Of a stretch of DNA of 6,220 bases, positions 5,215 to 6,220 are shown one piece after another; the first letter of the stretch is position 1, and every line of letters starts with the position of its first letter. Made by a program: the position numbers and the translations under genes. This stretch comes from Bacteroidota bacterium (lineage in GTDB: Bacteria > Bacteroidota > Bacteroidia > Flavobacteriales > Weeksellaceae): positions 1-6,220 of the forward strand of contig JAEWYW010000020.1 of assembly GCA_023458535.1 (NCBI GenBank). Reading direction: 5' to 3'. A model generated the notes under the pieces. The model did not search any database and was not told the origin of the DNA. It saw only the letters and a program-made list of their open reading frames with translations.

Positions 5215-6220
5215 ATGAATTTTAAAAACGCTTGGCGTAGCGAAAAGCAGTCGAACTCACTATCCGAAGTATATGCATCCATAAAAATTCCAAAAACTAA
5301 TAGCTTTTGGAGAAAGTACTTGGCATTCGCAGGACCAGGTTTAATGATTGCTGTGGGTTATATGGATCCAGGAAATTGGGCAACAGACATTGCAGGTGGT
5401 TCTCAGTTTGGCTATACTTTATTGTCGGTGATTTTAATATCAAACATCTTTGCGATGGTTCTGCAACACCTTTCCATAAAGTTAGGTGTAGTAGCAGAGC
5501 GAGATCTGGCACAAGCTTGTAGAGATCATTTTACCCCACGAACCAATTTTATACTGTGGATTCTCTGCGAAATTGCGATTGCAGCCTGCGACTTGGCAGA
5601 AGTAATTGGCTCTGCAATAGCGCTAAATTTACTGTTTCATATACCATTGACTTGGGGAATTGTGATTACCACAGCAGATGTGTTATTGATTTTAATGCTG
5701 CAAGCCCGAGGTTTCAGATGGATAGAGAGTATTGTTGCAGGTCTAATTTTTATCATTTTAGGATGCTTTGTTTACGAATTAATCATCTCACAACCTTCGG
5801 TTTCAGAAATTTTTGGAGGCATGGTTCCCCAAAAGGAAATCATTCAAAATCCTGCCATGCTGTACATTGCAATAGGGATTTTAGGTGCTACTGTGATGCC
5901 ACACAATCTTTATTTGCACAGCAGTATTGTGCAAACCCGTGGTTATGAACGAACCACTGAGGGAAAGCGGGAAGCAATAAAATTTGCTACTCTAGACAGT
6001 ACATTCTCATTAATGTTGGCTTTTTTCATCAACGCTGCCATACTTATTCTAGCAGCCGCTACATTTCACATTTCGGGGAATAAAGATGTGGCAGACATCC
6101 ACGATGCCTATAAAATGCTCGCTCCTATTTTGGGAACTTCAGCAGCAAGTATTGTTTTCGGTGTGGCGCTATTAGCATCTGGTCAAAATTCGACCTTAAC
6201 AGGAACACTGGCTGGACAAA
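5215..6220 (+). CDS. NRAMP-family divalent metal transporter, MntH-like (3' end cut by window)
   Basis: Encodes 335 visible residues; the frame is open at the right edge. NRAMP proteins are proton-coupled inner-membrane importers of Mn(II) and Fe(II). Diagnostic motifs: GPGLMIAVGYMDPGNWATDI at 40-59 (TM1, with the DPGN metal site), DLAEVIGSA at 126-134 (TM3), GATVMPHNLYLHSS at 224-237 (TM6) and ASGQNSTLTGTLAGQ at 321-335 (TM8). Asp51, Asn54, the Ala225 carbonyl and Met228 correspond to the metal ligands of characterised NRAMPs; keeping Met228 favours transition metals over Mg. About eight membrane segments are visible, out of the family's usual eleven or so, so perhaps 100 residues are missing. 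The ATG at 5215 gives a 34-residue polar N-terminus before TM1; no Shine-Dalgarno is present. Upstream lie a terminator, a well-formed promoter and an inverted-repeat operator, so it is a separate, probably metal-controlled unit. Mn versus Fe preference cannot be read from the sequence, so no symbol is given. Confidence 0.95.
   Translation, partial: MNFKNAWRSEKQSNSLSEVYASIKIPKTNSFWRKYLAFAGPGLMIAVGYMDPGNWATDIAGGSQFGYTLLSVILISNIFAMVLQHLSIKLGVVAERDLAQACRDHFTPRTNFILWILCEIAIAACDLAEVIGSAIALNLLFHIPLTWGIVITTADVLLILMLQARGFRWIESIVAGLIFIILGCFVYELIISQPSVSEIFGGMVPQKEIIQNPAMLYIAIGILGATVMPHNLYLHSSIVQTRGYERTTEGKREAIKFATLDSTFSLMLAFFINAAILILAAATFHISGNKDVADIHDAYKMLAPILGTSAASIVFGVALLASGQNSTLTGTLAGQ

Noticed and set aside
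5297..5948. Open frames of 71-130 codons overlapping the NRAMP gene
   Set aside because: The NRAMP frame is continuous and full of family motifs; the other frames have no recognisable features.
1..6220. Search by eye for tRNA genes, CRISPR arrays, insertion-sequence ends and toxin-antitoxin pairs
   Set aside because: No cloverleaf-like segments, regularly spaced repeats, transposase motifs or small paired genes were seen; the intergenic regions are only 27-144 bases.

Overview
The window is low-G+C DNA that looks like the chromosome of a Bacteroidota organism, most likely a member of Flavobacteriia close to Chryseobacterium or other Weeksellaceae. The signs are -7 boxes of the form TAnnTTTG, A/T-rich leaders without Shine-Dalgarno sequences, an OMPP1/FadL porin with the '...LKAQD' signal-peptide end, the short archaeal/eukaryote-type ProRS, and a DUF937-OmpA protein. 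The taxon is an inference from these traits; no marker gene fixes a genus. Coding density is high. No gene-free stretch exceeds 150 bases, and I see no RNA genes, mobile elements or CRISPR arrays.

Layout. On the minus strand, reading leftward from about 2087, lie a Gly/Tyr/Trp/Asn-rich lipoprotein (1068-2087) and, 27 bases after it, an OMPP1/FadL-type outer-membrane transport protein (1-1040) that runs off the left edge. The two look like one transcription unit. A 144-base divergent region (2088-2231) carries two copies of a TATTTTTG -7 box facing the lipoprotein and one TATATTTG facing the other way. On the plus strand follow proS (2232-3707), a DUF937-transmembrane-OmpA protein (3816-5105) with its own candidate promoter and a strong intrinsic terminator (5124-5153), and an NRAMP-type divalent metal transporter (5215 to beyond the right edge).

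Function. Three of the five genes concern the envelope: an outer-membrane channel for hydrophobic compounds, a low-complexity lipoprotein, and a probable link between inner membrane and peptidoglycan. proS is housekeeping. The NRAMP gene is probably metal-regulated, because a perfect 7-4-7 inverted repeat overlaps the end of its -7 box and its predicted transcription start.

I did not find an obviously new multi-gene system. The items most worth a second look are the NRAMP operator, the unusual lipoprotein and its pairing with the porin, the orientation puzzle of the DUF937-OmpA protein, and a ProRS C-terminal domain that has lost all four zinc-ligand cysteines.
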